This document shows positions 1-8,328 of a stretch of DNA of 64,000 nt, in pieces. Within the stretch, counting starts at the first letter, position 1, and every line of letters begins with the position of its first letter. Source of the stretch: Flavobacterium sp. ENC. GTDB lineage: Bacteria; Bacteroidota; Bacteroidia; Flavobacteriales; Flavobacteriaceae. Where the stretch lies: NCBI RefSeq assembly GCF_020991415.1, contig NZ_JAJMOY010000004.1, positions 186,001 to 250,000 on the forward strand. The letters are read 5' to 3'. The notes under the pieces are model-generated. The model was not told the origin of the DNA and did no database searches. It saw only the letters and a list, made by a program, of their open reading frames with translations. The position numbers and the translations under genes are program-made.

Positions 1-1
1 T

Positions 2-94
2 TACGGAATTGAAGGCGTAGTAATGGCTCAGGCCTTCGATAATTTTATGTATTGGATTGTTTTGTGTTTTTATTTTAGGAAGAGTTTGATTTAA
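2..94 (+). CDS. C-terminal tail of a probable polysaccharide flippase (partial)
   Basis: An open frame enters from the left edge and ends at the TAA at 92-94, leaving 30 residues. The tail contains YGIEGVVMAQAFDNF, then a hydrophobic stretch and a short basic end. This resembles the last transmembrane helix of Wzx/MATE-type oligosaccharide flippases, and the glycosyltransferase cluster that follows fits a lipid-linked sugar exporter here. Only the tail is visible, so the family is inferred from a short motif and the context. Its stop overlaps the stop of the convergent glycosyltransferase remnant on the other strand. Confidence 0.45.
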   Translation, partial: YGIEGVVMAQAFDNFMYWIVLCFYFRKSLI

Positions 95-180
95 TCCTCA
101 TTCCACACACTCAGGTACTTCTCAGCAATTTTCACATAATCATGTTCTTTTTTTGGTAATATAGTCTTCTCTTTGTAATG
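91..180 (-). pseudogene. 3' remnant of a family 4 glycosyltransferase
   Basis: Reading the minus strand back from the TAA at 91-93 gives about 30 residues ending in KEHDYVKIAEKYLSVWNED. The intact glycosyltransferase at 2755-3885 ends in KEHDYVKIAERYLNVWSTN. At DNA level, 121-152 and 2785-2816 agree at about 29 of 32 positions, and both copies lie the same distance from their stop codons. The upstream part of the gene is missing: an in-frame stop occurs at 181-183. I read this as the leftover end of a deleted or replaced paralog. Confidence 0.7.
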
Positions 181-351
181 CTAAATATTTTGAGTATTTA
201 TTATTTTAGCATTCGTAATTAAAACAGGATTTAATAACTTGGGAAACTCAACCCTAAAAATTATTTTTAGTAGCTAACTTAAATTGGATTAATGCTACTT
301 TATATATTTATTTAATAGTTTTTTTTAAGCCTTAAAATACTATCAAATTCT
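181..351. other. AT-rich leader of the acyltransferase module
   Basis: This is very AT-rich sequence between the glycosyltransferase remnant and the MBOAT gene. It has no ORF and no clear hairpin. It should hold the promoter for the acyltransferase pair, but I could not find a convincing TAnnTTTG box. Confidence 0.3.
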
Positions 352-1791
352 ATGCTATTTAATACCTTAAACTTTGCCCTCTTTTTTTCACTAGTATTTA
401 TATTATATTGGTTTGTATTTTATAAAAGTCTAAAATGGCAAAATTTATTTTTGTTGCTGTCTAGTTTGTTTTTTTATAGCTGCTGGGACTTAAGATTTAC
501 TTTCTTACTAGCTTTCTCTATTGGCTTAGATTTTTATACGGGAAAAAAGATATTTGATAATATAAATAATTCCCGCTTGAAAAAGCGATGGCTTTGGTTA
601 AGTGTAATTCTTAATTTGAGTCTTCTGGGTTTATTTAAATATTACAATTTTTTTATAGATAATTTTTCAGAACTCTTTTCGGGGTTAGGACTTAAAATTA
701 ATACATGGACACTACAAATAATTTTGCCTGTAGGAATTTCATTTTATACTTTTCATGGATTATCATATGTAATTGATATTTATAAAGAGAAGATCAAGCC
801 GGTAAACAGTATAATTGATTATGCTCTATTTGTCAGTTTTTTTCCTTTGTTAGTTGCTGGTCCAATAGAAAGAGCGCAACATCTTTTACCTCAAATTCAA
901 AAAAAGAGAAGTTTTGATTATAACAATGCTGTTTGTGGATTAAGACAAATACTATGGGGATTAGTAAAAAAAGTGGTTATTGCAGATAACTGTGCCGAAT
1001 ATGTTAATTTAATTTTTGATAACCCATCCGATTATTCAGGGAGTACTTTGGTTATTGGGGCAATTTTATTCTCATTTCAAATCTACGGGGATTTTTCGGG
1101 TTATACAGATATTGCCATTGGAACTGCCCGACTATTAGGAATTGAATTATTGCAGAATTTCTCCTATCCTTATTTCTCACGTGATATAGCCGAATTTTGG
1201 AGAAGATGGCATATTTCTTTATCAAGCTGGTTTAGAGATTATGTCTATATACCCCTTGGGGGTTCACGTGGATCCAAATGGGAACAGGTAAGGAATGTTT
1301 TTATAGTTTTTATGCTAATTGGTTTTTGGCATGGCGCCAATTGGACTTTTATAATCTATGGGTTTATTAATTTTTTATATATTCTTCCTTTATTATTGCT
1401 ACGCCAAAATAGAAAAAATATTGAAATAGTATCCGCTAGTGGCTTTGTAGCAAATAGTAAAGTTTTTTTTGATATTATCTTAACTTTTGGTTTAGTTACG
1501 TTCGCTAGAATCTTCTTTAGATCCAATACTGTAGGAGACGCTCTTTTTTATATATCTAAAATATTTTCTAATACCTTATTTACTTTTCCGGAAATATTTC
1601 CTAAAACAATAATTGCAGTTTTGTTTTTATTTATGTGTATTGAATGGAGCGGAAGGAAAAATTATTTTGCTATTGAAAAATTAGGATTGACCTGGGCAAA
1701 ACCTATTAGGATCGGTTTTTATTATGTTTTGACGATACTAGTTTTATATTATTCCGGTAAGGATTTACAATTTATATATTTTCAATTTTAA
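352..1791 (+). CDS. MBOAT family O-acyltransferase (AlgI/PatA-like)
   Basis: This is a membrane-bound O-acyltransferase of 479 aa, close to the usual AlgI length of 460-520. It has about ten hydrophobic segments. The diagnostic features are PLLVAGPIERAQHLLPQ (165-181), FWRRWHISLSSWFRDY (282-297, His287) and GFWHGANW (324-331, with the presumed catalytic His327). Members of the family move acyl groups, usually acetyl, across the inner membrane onto exopolysaccharide, alginate, peptidoglycan or LPS sugars. The next gene starts on the last base of this stop codon and encodes an SGNH-type protein, the usual partner. The position among glycosyltransferases points to a surface polysaccharide acceptor. 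The DNA is clearly more AT-rich than the glycosyltransferases further right, which suggests separate acquisition. Confidence 0.88.
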   Translation: MLFNTLNFALFFSLVFILYWFVFYKSLKWQNLFLLLSSLFFYSCWDLRFTFLLAFSIGLDFYTGKKIFDNINNSRLKKRWLWLSVILNLSLLGLFKYYNFFIDNFSELFSGLGLKINTWTLQIILPVGISFYTFHGLSYVIDIYKEKIKPVNSIIDYALFVSFFPLLVAGPIERAQHLLPQIQKKRSFDYNNAVCGLRQILWGLVKKVVIADNCAEYVNLIFDNPSDYSGSTLVIGAILFSFQIYGDFSGYTDIAIGTARLLGIELLQNFSYPYFSRDIAEFWRRWHISLSSWFRDYVYIPLGGSRGSKWEQVRNVFIVFMLIGFWHGANWTFIIYGFINFLYILPLLLLRQNRKNIEIVSASGFVANSKVFFDIILTFGLVTFARIFFRSNTVGDALFYISKIFSNTLFTFPEIFPKTIIAVLFLFMCIEWSGRKNYFAIEKLGLTWAKPIRIGFYYVLTILVLYYSGKDLQFIYFQF

Positions 1792-2717
1792 TGAAGAAAT
1801 TAATAGGGAAGCTAATAGTTTTTTTACTACCAATTGTATTGGTATTTGTTTTTATAGAATGTTTTTACAGGGTCGTGCCCAATAATTATTCTTTCAAAAA
1901 TGAAAATGTTCAGAAAAGATATGAAACAACAGAGGTCTTAATATTAGGAAATTCCCATACCTTTTATGGCTTGAATCCATTTTTTTTTGATAAACCGACA
2001 TTTAATTTATCTAATATTAGTCAATCTTTATATTTTGATCAGCTTTTATTTGAAAAGCATTTAGATAAATTTAAAAAGCTCAAATGCGTTATTTTAAATA
2101 TTGAATACACGAGTTTAAGTCAATTAAAAGATACAGGAGAAGACAGCTGGAGAAAATACTATTATAAAAGTTATATGGATTTGGATGTTCCAATAATCTC
2201 TAAGTTTGATTATGGGAACTATTTCGTATCATCGAAAAGACCGTTTAATAAAAATATAAAATTAGTGGATCGCTATTTTTCAGAAGGAACTCTTACCGAT
2301 TGTGATGCAAATGGTTTTGGTACTAATTATACCAAAGAAAAGAGATTTTTAAATATAGATGAACTTGCAGCTAATACGATAAAACGTCATGAAGATAATT
2401 TGTTGGATTTTTCTGAAAATATCTCGGTAGTTGAATCAATTATTCATCAATGTAAAGAAAAAGGTATTGAAGTGATTTTAGTAACGATGCCTGTTTCAAG
2501 GGCATATTCTAAGAGAGTAAACAGATTTAAATTAAATAGGATTATAAAAACGGCTCAATTATTTGAAAAGAAAAATTTAAATGTGAGATACCTAAATTTA
2601 TTTACCGATTCAAGATTTACAAATGATGATTTTTATGATCCGGATCATTTGCATACAAAGGGAGCCGAGAAATGCTCATTAATTGTAAACACTTTTAAAA
2701 AAAAATGTAATTTGTAA
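1791..2717 (+). CDS. SGNH/AlgJ-like partner of the MBOAT acyltransferase
   Basis: The protein is 308 aa with one N-terminal membrane anchor (about residues 4-22) and an extracytoplasmic domain. I see an SGNH-like block I, LILGNSHTFYG (50-60, Ser55), and a C-terminal DPDHLH (283-288) that would supply the Asp and His. AlgJ/AlgX/PatB-type proteins receive the acyl group from an MBOAT partner and transfer it to the glycan. The 1-nt overlap with the MBOAT gene implies translational coupling. Block I reads GNSH instead of GDSL, as is common in this acyltransferase-associated group. The substrate sugar is unknown. It could alternatively be an esterase, but the pairing argues for a transferase. Confidence 0.7.
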   Translation: MKKLIGKLIVFLLPIVLVFVFIECFYRVVPNNYSFKNENVQKRYETTEVLILGNSHTFYGLNPFFFDKPTFNLSNISQSLYFDQLLFEKHLDKFKKLKCVILNIEYTSLSQLKDTGEDSWRKYYYKSYMDLDVPIISKFDYGNYFVSSKRPFNKNIKLVDRYFSEGTLTDCDANGFGTNYTKEKRFLNIDELAANTIKRHEDNLLDFSENISVVESIIHQCKEKGIEVILVTMPVSRAYSKRVNRFKLNRIIKTAQLFEKKNLNVRYLNLFTDSRFTNDDFYDPDHLHTKGAEKCSLIVNTFKKKCNL

Positions 2718-2754
2718 TTTGATTCCCAATTGAAAGTTCATACAATTTCTTTTT

Positions 2755-3885
2755 TTAATTTGTACTCCAAACATTCAAATAGCGCTCAGCAATTTTTACA
2801 TAATCATGCTCCTTTTCTATAAAAGCTCTGGCCCGCATGCCTATTGCAATTATTTCTTGGGGATTTTCGATTAAATAAGATAATTCAGCAACCAGATAAT
2901 CTACATCCGGAAGTGCATTTACACAGACTCTTTCGGTAAGGTGGTAATAGTTTGTAAATTCAGTTTCGGCGCCTGTAAAAACCACTTTTCCTTTTGCCAT
3001 TGCTTCCAGGGCATTGTATCCCTGATCGTACGAGTACACCTGATCTAATACAATTTGAGCATGATTGTAAAGGGTGATGTATTGTTTATAAGGAGCATTT
3101 TCAGTTTTGATGATACCTATTTTGTTGCCATATTTTTGCTGAATAATTTTAAGAGTTTCTTCGAAAAAAGGAGTTCCTTTTTTTATGCTGCTTGTATTAT
3201 TTACGCCTAAAAAAATGATGACTTTTTGGACGCTATCCAACGGTTCAAAAGCAATTTTAGCGGTATTTACCGGATTCGGAATTAAGGTTTTTTCCGGTAA
3301 TGGAATTTTATAATCCAAATCAGAAACCATGGTTTTGGAAACGCTTTCGCTTACAAAATCATATAAATCGCGGTATTTTTTTTGAGTGTATTTTAGTGAA
3401 AAACGATAATAAGAAGCAAGTTTCCTGTCTTTTAGCAAAGGTGTCAAAATAGAATATGGTAAAGAATCTTTTAGCATGAAATCGATTATGGGCGTGTCTT
3501 CACCGCAAACGAGCAGAAAACTTTTTTTATTCTGACGAAAGAGTTTTTTTAATAAAAATTTAGAAAAAAAAGGATAGGTTTCAATTGCGTTGGAATTGAT
3601 CAACTGAACGACATCATACTCTTTTAATCGGGGTAAAAACAACCAGAAACGAATTCCTTTTTCAGCCAGTGGCAAATCTAGTTTGAAAAGACGGAACAGA
3701 ATTTTGTTTAAAAATATTAAAAGCTTGTTCTCCATAAAATACCTGGGAAAAATAGAATAGTCCACGGGAAATTGCTTAAAACTATCCCCTGTTGCAATAA
3801 TGGTGACCTCATGCTGCAGCACTTCCAGTCCTTCTTTTAAAGAATTATGCAGCCTGCTATATTCTCCTACCAATAGTACTTTCAT
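2755..3885 (-). CDS. Glycosyltransferase family 4-like protein
   Basis: The protein is 376 aa with a GT-B layout. The N-terminal half begins MKVLLVGEYSRLHNSLKEGL and has no signal peptide. The C-terminal half carries the donor-binding region: IIFLGVNN (about 225-232) and DQGYNALEAMAKGKVVFTG (around 287-305), matching the E-x7-E-type region of GT4 enzymes. It should transfer a sugar from an activated donor onto a lipid-linked oligosaccharide at the cytoplasmic face. It is divergent from the GT2 gene at 3921 with only 35 bp between the starts, so both promoters must overlap there. A truncated copy of its 3' end lies at 91-180. Donor and acceptor cannot be told. Confidence 0.78.
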   Translation of the reverse strand: MKVLLVGEYSRLHNSLKEGLEVLQHEVTIIATGDSFKQFPVDYSIFPRYFMENKLLIFLNKILFRLFKLDLPLAEKGIRFWLFLPRLKEYDVVQLINSNAIETYPFFSKFLLKKLFRQNKKSFLLVCGEDTPIIDFMLKDSLPYSILTPLLKDRKLASYYRFSLKYTQKKYRDLYDFVSESVSKTMVSDLDYKIPLPEKTLIPNPVNTAKIAFEPLDSVQKVIIFLGVNNTSSIKKGTPFFEETLKIIQQKYGNKIGIIKTENAPYKQYITLYNHAQIVLDQVYSYDQGYNALEAMAKGKVVFTGAETEFTNYYHLTERVCVNALPDVDYLVAELSYLIENPQEIIAIGMRARAFIEKEHDYVKIAERYLNVWSTN

Positions 3886-3920
3886 TTGTGACGGAAATAT
3901 TTATATTTACGTAAATATAT

Positions 3921-4754
3921 ATGAAAATGTCAAATGTTTTTTCTGAAAAGGACTTCGAAATTTTAATTGCTACCAAAGATAGAAGCAATTTTGATTTTTT
4001 GATGCCTATGTTTCCGTTTCAGCATTTTTCAAATTTCAATATTTTGATTGTAAATCAATCGAAAAATAAGATTTTGTCTTCTGATTTTGAATTTGTTAAG
4101 GTAATTAATAGTACTGAGAAAGGTCTGTCTAAAAGCAGGAACAAAGCCATTCAGAATGCCTCAAAAAAAATCTGTTTAATCACCGATGATGATGTTGTTT
4201 TTGCAGAAAACTTCAGAAGCCATATTCTTTTAGCTTTCCAAAATCAGGATAAAGCAGACATCATTACCTTTAATCATCAGCGGATTGGTGCTTTGCAGCC
4301 GCAGAAAAAATGGAATTCACCTTTTAAGCATAATTCAAAAACCATATGGAGTGTAAGTTCCATTGAAATTGCATTCAAACTAACAGAGATAAAAAAAAAG
4401 AATATCGCTTTTGACACCAATTTTGGACTGGGTTCTTTTTTTGAAACTGCCGAAGAATTTTTATTTTTAAAAACAGCCTTAAATCAAAAGGGGAACGTTT
4501 ATTTTAGCCCGGAAATTATAGTTTCGCATCCTGAATTTTCATCCGGAAAAGACGAAGGATCTGATACTTTAATTTATTCGAGAGCGGCCTTGTTTTATAA
4601 ACTGCATGGAAGTTTTGCTTTGGTCTGGCTGGCCAAATATGTCTTTTTTTTGATTAGAAAAAAGTACATTCGCTTTTCTGAAGCTGGAGAAAAATATAAA
4701 ACCGGTTTAGCAGGAATCGCAAAATTCAGAGAAATAACGAAACATAAACTATGA
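3921..4754 (+). CDS. Glycosyltransferase family 2 protein
   Basis: The protein is 277 aa. After an unusual N-terminus (FEILIATKDRSNFDFL) it has the GT2 features: STEKGLSKSRNKAIQNA, then a DDD cluster in LITDDDVVFAENF (about 90-102) that would bind the metal-nucleotide sugar. The C-terminus has a hydrophobic segment, FALVWLAKYVFFLI. The gene overlaps the downstream fdtA-like start by 4 nt (ATGA), so the two are translationally coupled. A second ATG lies two codons downstream, so the exact start is uncertain by 6 nt. It is likely one of the linkage-forming enzymes of the local polysaccharide; specificity is unknown. Confidence 0.8.
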   Translation: MKMSNVFSEKDFEILIATKDRSNFDFLMPMFPFQHFSNFNILIVNQSKNKILSSDFEFVKVINSTEKGLSKSRNKAIQNASKKICLITDDDVVFAENFRSHILLAFQNQDKADIITFNHQRIGALQPQKKWNSPFKHNSKTIWSVSSIEIAFKLTEIKKKNIAFDTNFGLGSFFETAEEFLFLKTALNQKGNVYFSPEIIVSHPEFSSGKDEGSDTLIYSRAALFYKLHGSFALVWLAKYVFFLIRKKYIRFSEAGEKYKTGLAGIAKFREITKHKL

Positions 4755-5158
4755 CTACAATTACTGATATTCAGTTAATCGAAATTCCAAAAATTCAGGA
4801 CAGGCGTGGCAATCTTTCGGTTATAGAAGGGGATACAATTCCATTTGCCTCAAAAAGAGTCTATTATTTATATGATGTTCCAAGCGGAAGTAAGCGCGGT
4901 GGACATGCCCATAAAAATCAAAAAGCATTTTTGATTGCATTAAGCGGAAGTTTCGATGTAGTCCTAAAAGACGGAAAATCATCTCAAATAGTGACACTAA
5001 ATAAGCCTAATTTAGGCTTATTAATCGTAGAAGGGATCTGGCGGGAATTACAAAATTTTTCTTCCGGGGCAGTTTGCCTGGTTTTGGCTTCGGACGAATT
5101 TGACGAAGAAGATTACATCAGGGAATATAAAAATTTCAAACTATTTAAAAACCGATGA
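4751..5158 (+). CDS. FdtA/QdtA-like sugar 3,4-ketoisomerase (WxcM-like cupin)
   Basis: The protein is 135 aa, a single cupin domain of the usual FdtA length. Key features are DRRGNLSVIEG near the N-terminus, RVYYLYDVPSG, then the active-site segment RGGHAHKNQKAFLIALSG. Family members convert dTDP-4-keto-6-deoxyglucose to the 3-keto isomer on the route to dTDP-Fuc3NAc or dTDP-Qui3NAc. That points to a 3-amino-3,6-dideoxyhexose in the local glycan, although no aminotransferase or N-acetyltransferase for it is visible in this window. It overlaps the preceding GT2 by 4 nt, and its 3' end overlaps the convergent GT2 gene by 18 nt. Confidence 0.82.
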   Translation: MTTITDIQLIEIPKIQDRRGNLSVIEGDTIPFASKRVYYLYDVPSGSKRGGHAHKNQKAFLIALSGSFDVVLKDGKSSQIVTLNKPNLGLLIVEGIWRELQNFSSGAVCLVLASDEFDEEDYIREYKNFKLFKNR

Positions 5159-6067
5159 TCCTATACCAAGGTCAGCCATTTTTAATTTTATCTGAATCGA
5201 CAGCCATAATAAAGAGGAGGGAAGGCTTAGTATAAATCTTTTTTTGAAGCCTATTTTCCCTAAATCAATTCCGGTATAAAAGTGAGTAAAAAGGGCTTTG
5301 TTGCCGGTTAATTTGCTTTTTATGGCGAGCGAAAATCGATTTAAATCTAAATAATACTTCAGGTCAGCATTGGTTTTTTCAAGTGCTGTAAATTTCGAAA
5401 AATCCATTTTTGCATGCAGCAATGTATCGTCCTTCGACAGGCTGTTGTTGTCATAGACGTAACGCGCGAGAATGTTCCAGGAAAATAAAACGGGATAAAC
5501 CAATCCGATTCTAATCCAGAGATCGGTATCCTGACCGCTTTTTATTTTGGGGTCAAAAACTCCGATTTCTTCAAAAATGCTTTTGTGAAATACCGCGCAG
5601 GAAGTACAAATAATAGGTTCTTTTGTACTGGCGCTAAAGTAATTTACAAGTTCGGAACTATCTGTTTTGGGTATCGAATATTGAGCAGCAAATACTTTTT
5701 TTGAAGTTTCAATTTCAATCGCGGCACTAAAAACTTTTTGTTCCGGAAACTGCCTGATTTGTTCAAACATTACCTGCAGGAAATCAGGGTACCAGTAATC
5801 ATCAGCATCAAGAAAAGTAATGTGTTGTGCGCTGGCTTTTTCAATACCGAAATTTCTTGCCAGTGAAACGCCTTCATTCTTTTTGGAATAATACTGAATT
5901 CGGGGATCTTTAAACTGAAGCGCTTTTGTCTCACTGCTGTCCGTTGATCCATCATTCACCAGAATCACTTCATAATCCTGAAAAGTCTGAGCCAGCACAC
6001 TCTGTATCGTATTTTCGATAAAGTTTTCTTTGTTGTATAACGGAATAATGATAGAAAAAAACGGCAT
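5141..6067 (-). CDS. Glycosyltransferase family 2 protein
   Basis: This is a 308-aa classic GT-A fold enzyme. The N-terminus PFFSIIIPLYNKENFIENTI is followed by VILVNDGSTDSSE (nucleotide binding), then ITFLDADDYWYPDFL with the DxD-type metal site (about 88-102), and SGQDTDLWIRIGLVYP, the acceptor-side ED/QD loop (around 180-195). It sits in a minus-strand run with the GT2 at 6068 and ftsE. The gap to the upstream GT2 stop is zero bases, so co-transcription is likely. The 3' end converges on and overlaps the fdtA-like gene. Confidence 0.85.
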   Translation of the reverse strand: MPFFSIIIPLYNKENFIENTIQSVLAQTFQDYEVILVNDGSTDSSETKALQFKDPRIQYYSKKNEGVSLARNFGIEKASAQHITFLDADDYWYPDFLQVMFEQIRQFPEQKVFSAAIEIETSKKVFAAQYSIPKTDSSELVNYFSASTKEPIICTSCAVFHKSIFEEIGVFDPKIKSGQDTDLWIRIGLVYPVLFSWNILARYVYDNNSLSKDDTLLHAKMDFSKFTALEKTNADLKYYLDLNRFSLAIKSKLTGNKALFTHFYTGIDLGKIGFKKRFILSLPSSLLWLSIQIKLKMADLGIGSSVFK

Positions 6068-6955
6068 TTATTTAGTTTTCAAGGTACAATAATATCCCAA
6101 TCGGTAAAGATCAAATAGCAATAGTGATGGCTTTCTACCTAACAATTGCTTCAAAAATAAAGGTTTTGTTATTCTAAAACAAAAAGCAACTAAAGGTTGA
6201 AGATAATATTTTTTAAGGATTTGAAAGTAATGCGATAGCTTTACGTATTCAGTTGAAATTAAATTTGAATCTGTGAGGTTCTTCAAGGCAACAACAGCTT
6301 CTTCAGATTTTCTTAAAAATGTCTGGCTGTGTTCTAATCCCAGATGATAGACAGGGTTTTCAAAATGAACAATGGCTATCTGATTTTGCATTAATTCAAA
6401 TGAAAATAATGTATCTTCATGCCTTAAATTTGGAATACTTTCATTAAAATTTACTTCCGAGAAAATACTTTTTTTGATCAGAAAGTTCAGCGTCAAAAAT
6501 GAAATATAGGGGCTTTTATTCCGATCTGAAACTGTCAGGGCTTCTCTTTTTGTACCATAAATCCATCGTAAAACTTCATCTCCGGAAGGTTGAATATCCT
6601 GATAGCGAATTCCACCATAAACGATTTTTTTACTATCGTTTATTTGGGAAATATAATTTGATATAAAATTTTCGTGTACAGGAATTGTGTCAGCATCTAA
6701 AAAAAGCAAGTTGTCATAAATTGCTTTTTGAGCCAGTAAATTTCGAATGGCACTGCGGCCGATATTTTTTTCTAAAATGGAATAACCAGTATTTTTTAAT
6801 TTACTAATCTCTTGATTTTCACTTAAAAATTTTTGAGAACCATCATCCAGACAAATAATTTCAAAAGGGATTTCGCATTCTAAAACCTGACGGTGTAAAG
6901 TCGCTACGAGAGGGCAAATATTATAATTATAAACTGGAATTAGAATTGAAAGCAT
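6068..6955 (-). CDS. Glycosyltransferase family 2 protein
   Basis: The protein is 295 aa. It has LSILIPVYNYN at the N-terminus, EIICLDDGSQKFL, a DxD motif in NLLFLDADTIPVHENF (about 86-101) and HEDTLFSFELM near 180, the likely catalytic region. It shares this GT2 architecture with the next gene but with low obvious identity. Its ATG overlaps the ftsE stop codon by 1 nt (TAATG), so it is translated with ftsE although the functions differ. Such ftsE-glycosyltransferase linkage probably reflects gene order rather than a shared pathway. Confidence 0.83.
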   Translation of the reverse strand: MLSILIPVYNYNICPLVATLHRQVLECEIPFEIICLDDGSQKFLSENQEISKLKNTGYSILEKNIGRSAIRNLLAQKAIYDNLLFLDADTIPVHENFISNYISQINDSKKIVYGGIRYQDIQPSGDEVLRWIYGTKREALTVSDRNKSPYISFLTLNFLIKKSIFSEVNFNESIPNLRHEDTLFSFELMQNQIAIVHFENPVYHLGLEHSQTFLRKSEEAVVALKNLTDSNLISTEYVKLSHYFQILKKYYLQPLVAFCFRITKPLFLKQLLGRKPSLLLFDLYRLGYYCTLKTK

Positions 6956-7638
6956 TACACGCTGCGCTGTACCACTTCAAAAATTCTTTCGTCCTCACAT
7001 TTTAAAGTTTTAGACGGGAATTTCATTAATAAGGCATAATCGTGCGTAGCCATGATAACCGTTTTACCGTTGGCGTTGATTTTTTTCAAGACCTCCAATA
7101 CTTCAGAACTCGTTTGCGGATCAAGGTTTCCGGTTGGCTCATCGGCCAGTATAAATTCAGGATCGTTTAGCAATGCTCGTGCAATGGCAACACGTTGTTG
7201 TTCTCCTCCGGAAAGCTGGTGAGGCATTTTGTTTACAAATTCTTTCATTCCGACTTTGTCCAGAACTTCATCGATTTTGTGTTCCATGGCGTCTTTTTCA
7301 TGCCATCCGGTTGCTTTTAATACAAAAAGCATATTGTCTTTTACAGAACGGTCCGGCAGTAATTTAAAATCCTGGAAAACAATTCCAATTTTACGTCTCA
7401 AAAACGGAATTTCACTTTCCTTTAAAGTCGCCAGATCAAATTCAACGATATGGCCTTCTCCTTCGCTTAAAGGCAAATCACCGTACAAAGTTTTCATGAA
7501 ACTACTTTTTCCCGAACCGGTTTTTCCAATGATGTAGATGAACTCACCATGCTGAACATCTAAATTAATATGAGATAAAATTTTTCTTCCTTCCTGATAT
7601 ATAGTGACTTCTTTAAGAGACAGTACGATTTGTGACAT
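6955..7638 (-). CDS. ftsE: Cell division ABC transporter ATP-binding protein FtsE
   Basis: The protein is 227 aa, the normal FtsE length. Walker A is GKTGSGKS (38-45), the Q-loop is [15 protein letters not shown] (85-99), the signature is [15 protein letters not shown] (142-156) and Walker B plus D-loop is [12 protein letters not shown] (162-173). The Q-loop [10 protein letters not shown] sequence is typical of FtsE rather than LolD. FtsE works with the membrane protein FtsX to activate peptidoglycan hydrolases at the septum. No ftsX is adjacent, which is common in Bacteroidota. A good promoter lies just upstream at 7658-7688. Confidence 0.9.
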   Translation of the reverse strand: MSQIVLSLKEVTIYQEGRKILSHINLDVQHGEFIYIIGKTGSGKSSFMKTLYGDLPLSEGEGHIVEFDLATLKESEIPFLRRKIGIVFQDFKLLPDRSVKDNMLFVLKATGWHEKDAMEHKIDEVLDKVGMKEFVNKMPHQLSGGEQQRVAIARALLNDPEFILADEPTGNLDPQTSSEVLEVLKKINANGKTVIMATHDYALLMKFPSKTLKCEDERIFEVVQRSV

Positions 7639-7657
7639 AATAAATTGATTTGAATGG

Positions 7658-7688
7658 TAAAAGTAATAAGATAACGGATGGATTCAAA
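7658..7688 (-). promoter_or_regulatory. Bacteroidota-type promoter for ftsE
   Basis: On the minus strand, TTTG (7685-7688) is followed after exactly 19 nt by TACTTTTA (7658-7665). The consensus is TTTG-N19-TAnnTTTG, so there is one mismatch, the last base of the -7 box. It leaves a leader of about 15-20 nt before the ATG at 7638. Confidence 0.55.
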
Positions 7689-7743
7689 ATAAATTTCAAT
7701 CATTTCTGAAGAAAACCTATAATAGAAAGAAATAAAAAAGCAG

Positions 7744-8114
7744 ACCCTGTAAGCGATATAAGTTCATTTTAGAGAATGCTGTGGCAGGTTTTTGATATTG
7801 AATTCTGAAGCAATAAGTACGTTATAAAAATATTTAGCCCGTGAAAAATTGAACCACATAAGTGATGTAAGTTCATTTTAGGAAATGATGGCGAAAGTTT
7901 TTGGCATTGAATTCTAAAGAAATATGTACGTTATAAAAGTTTTTAGCCCGTGAAAAATTGAACCACATAAGCGATGTAAGTTCATTTTAGGAAATGATGG
8001 CGAAAGTTTTTTGCATTGAATTCTAAAGAAATATGTACGTTATAAAAGTTTTTAGCTCTTGAAAAATTGAACCACATAAGCGATATAAGTTCATTTTAGG
8101 AAATGATGGGTAAG
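7744..8114. repeat. 109-bp tandem repeat, about 3.4 copies, non-coding
   Basis: Units begin near 7744, 7853, 7962 and 8071 with an exact period of 109 bp. The middle two copies are nearly identical, the first is diverged and the last is partial. Each unit contains a conserved start (ACCACATAAGYGATRTAAG), a middle (GAATTCTAAAGAAATATG) and an end (AGCCCGTGAAAAATTGA). Units abut without spacers and none carries an ORF. A partly complementary segment (ACAACTTATATGGTTAAG) follows at about 8192-8209 and could pair with the unit start. The array fills most of the 690 bp between the divergent ftsE and TPR genes. Confidence 0.85.
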
Positions 8115-8301
8115 GTTTTTATTTATGAAATTGATATACTCTCAATCTCATGGAGCGCTTTGTTAAAGAGTCTTACTTATAATAACTTACACAACTTATA
8201 TGGTTAAGAGATATGCTTGCAGAAGCTGTCAGATATAAGTTTTTAAAATGTTTTTTTATAATAAAAGGCGGAAACGTTTCGTTATAAACGGTATTAAATG
8301 A

Positions 8302-8309
8302 TAAATTTG
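8302..8309 (+). promoter_or_regulatory. Putative -7 box for the TPR gene
   Basis: TAAATTTG at 8302-8309 matches the Bacteroidota -7 consensus TAnnTTTG. The matching -33 element is weak: GTTTCGTT lies near the right distance. The leader to the ATG at 8329 would be short. Confidence 0.4.
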
Positions 8310-8328
8310 AATACTAAATAACAATAAA

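Noticed and set aside
6955..7638. Alternative call LolD for the ABC ATPase
   Set aside because: The Q-loop region [10 protein letters not shown] and length match FtsE better, and no LolC/E permease is adjacent.
7744..8114. CRISPR array
   Set aside because: The 109-bp units are contiguous, with no unique spacers and no cas genes nearby.
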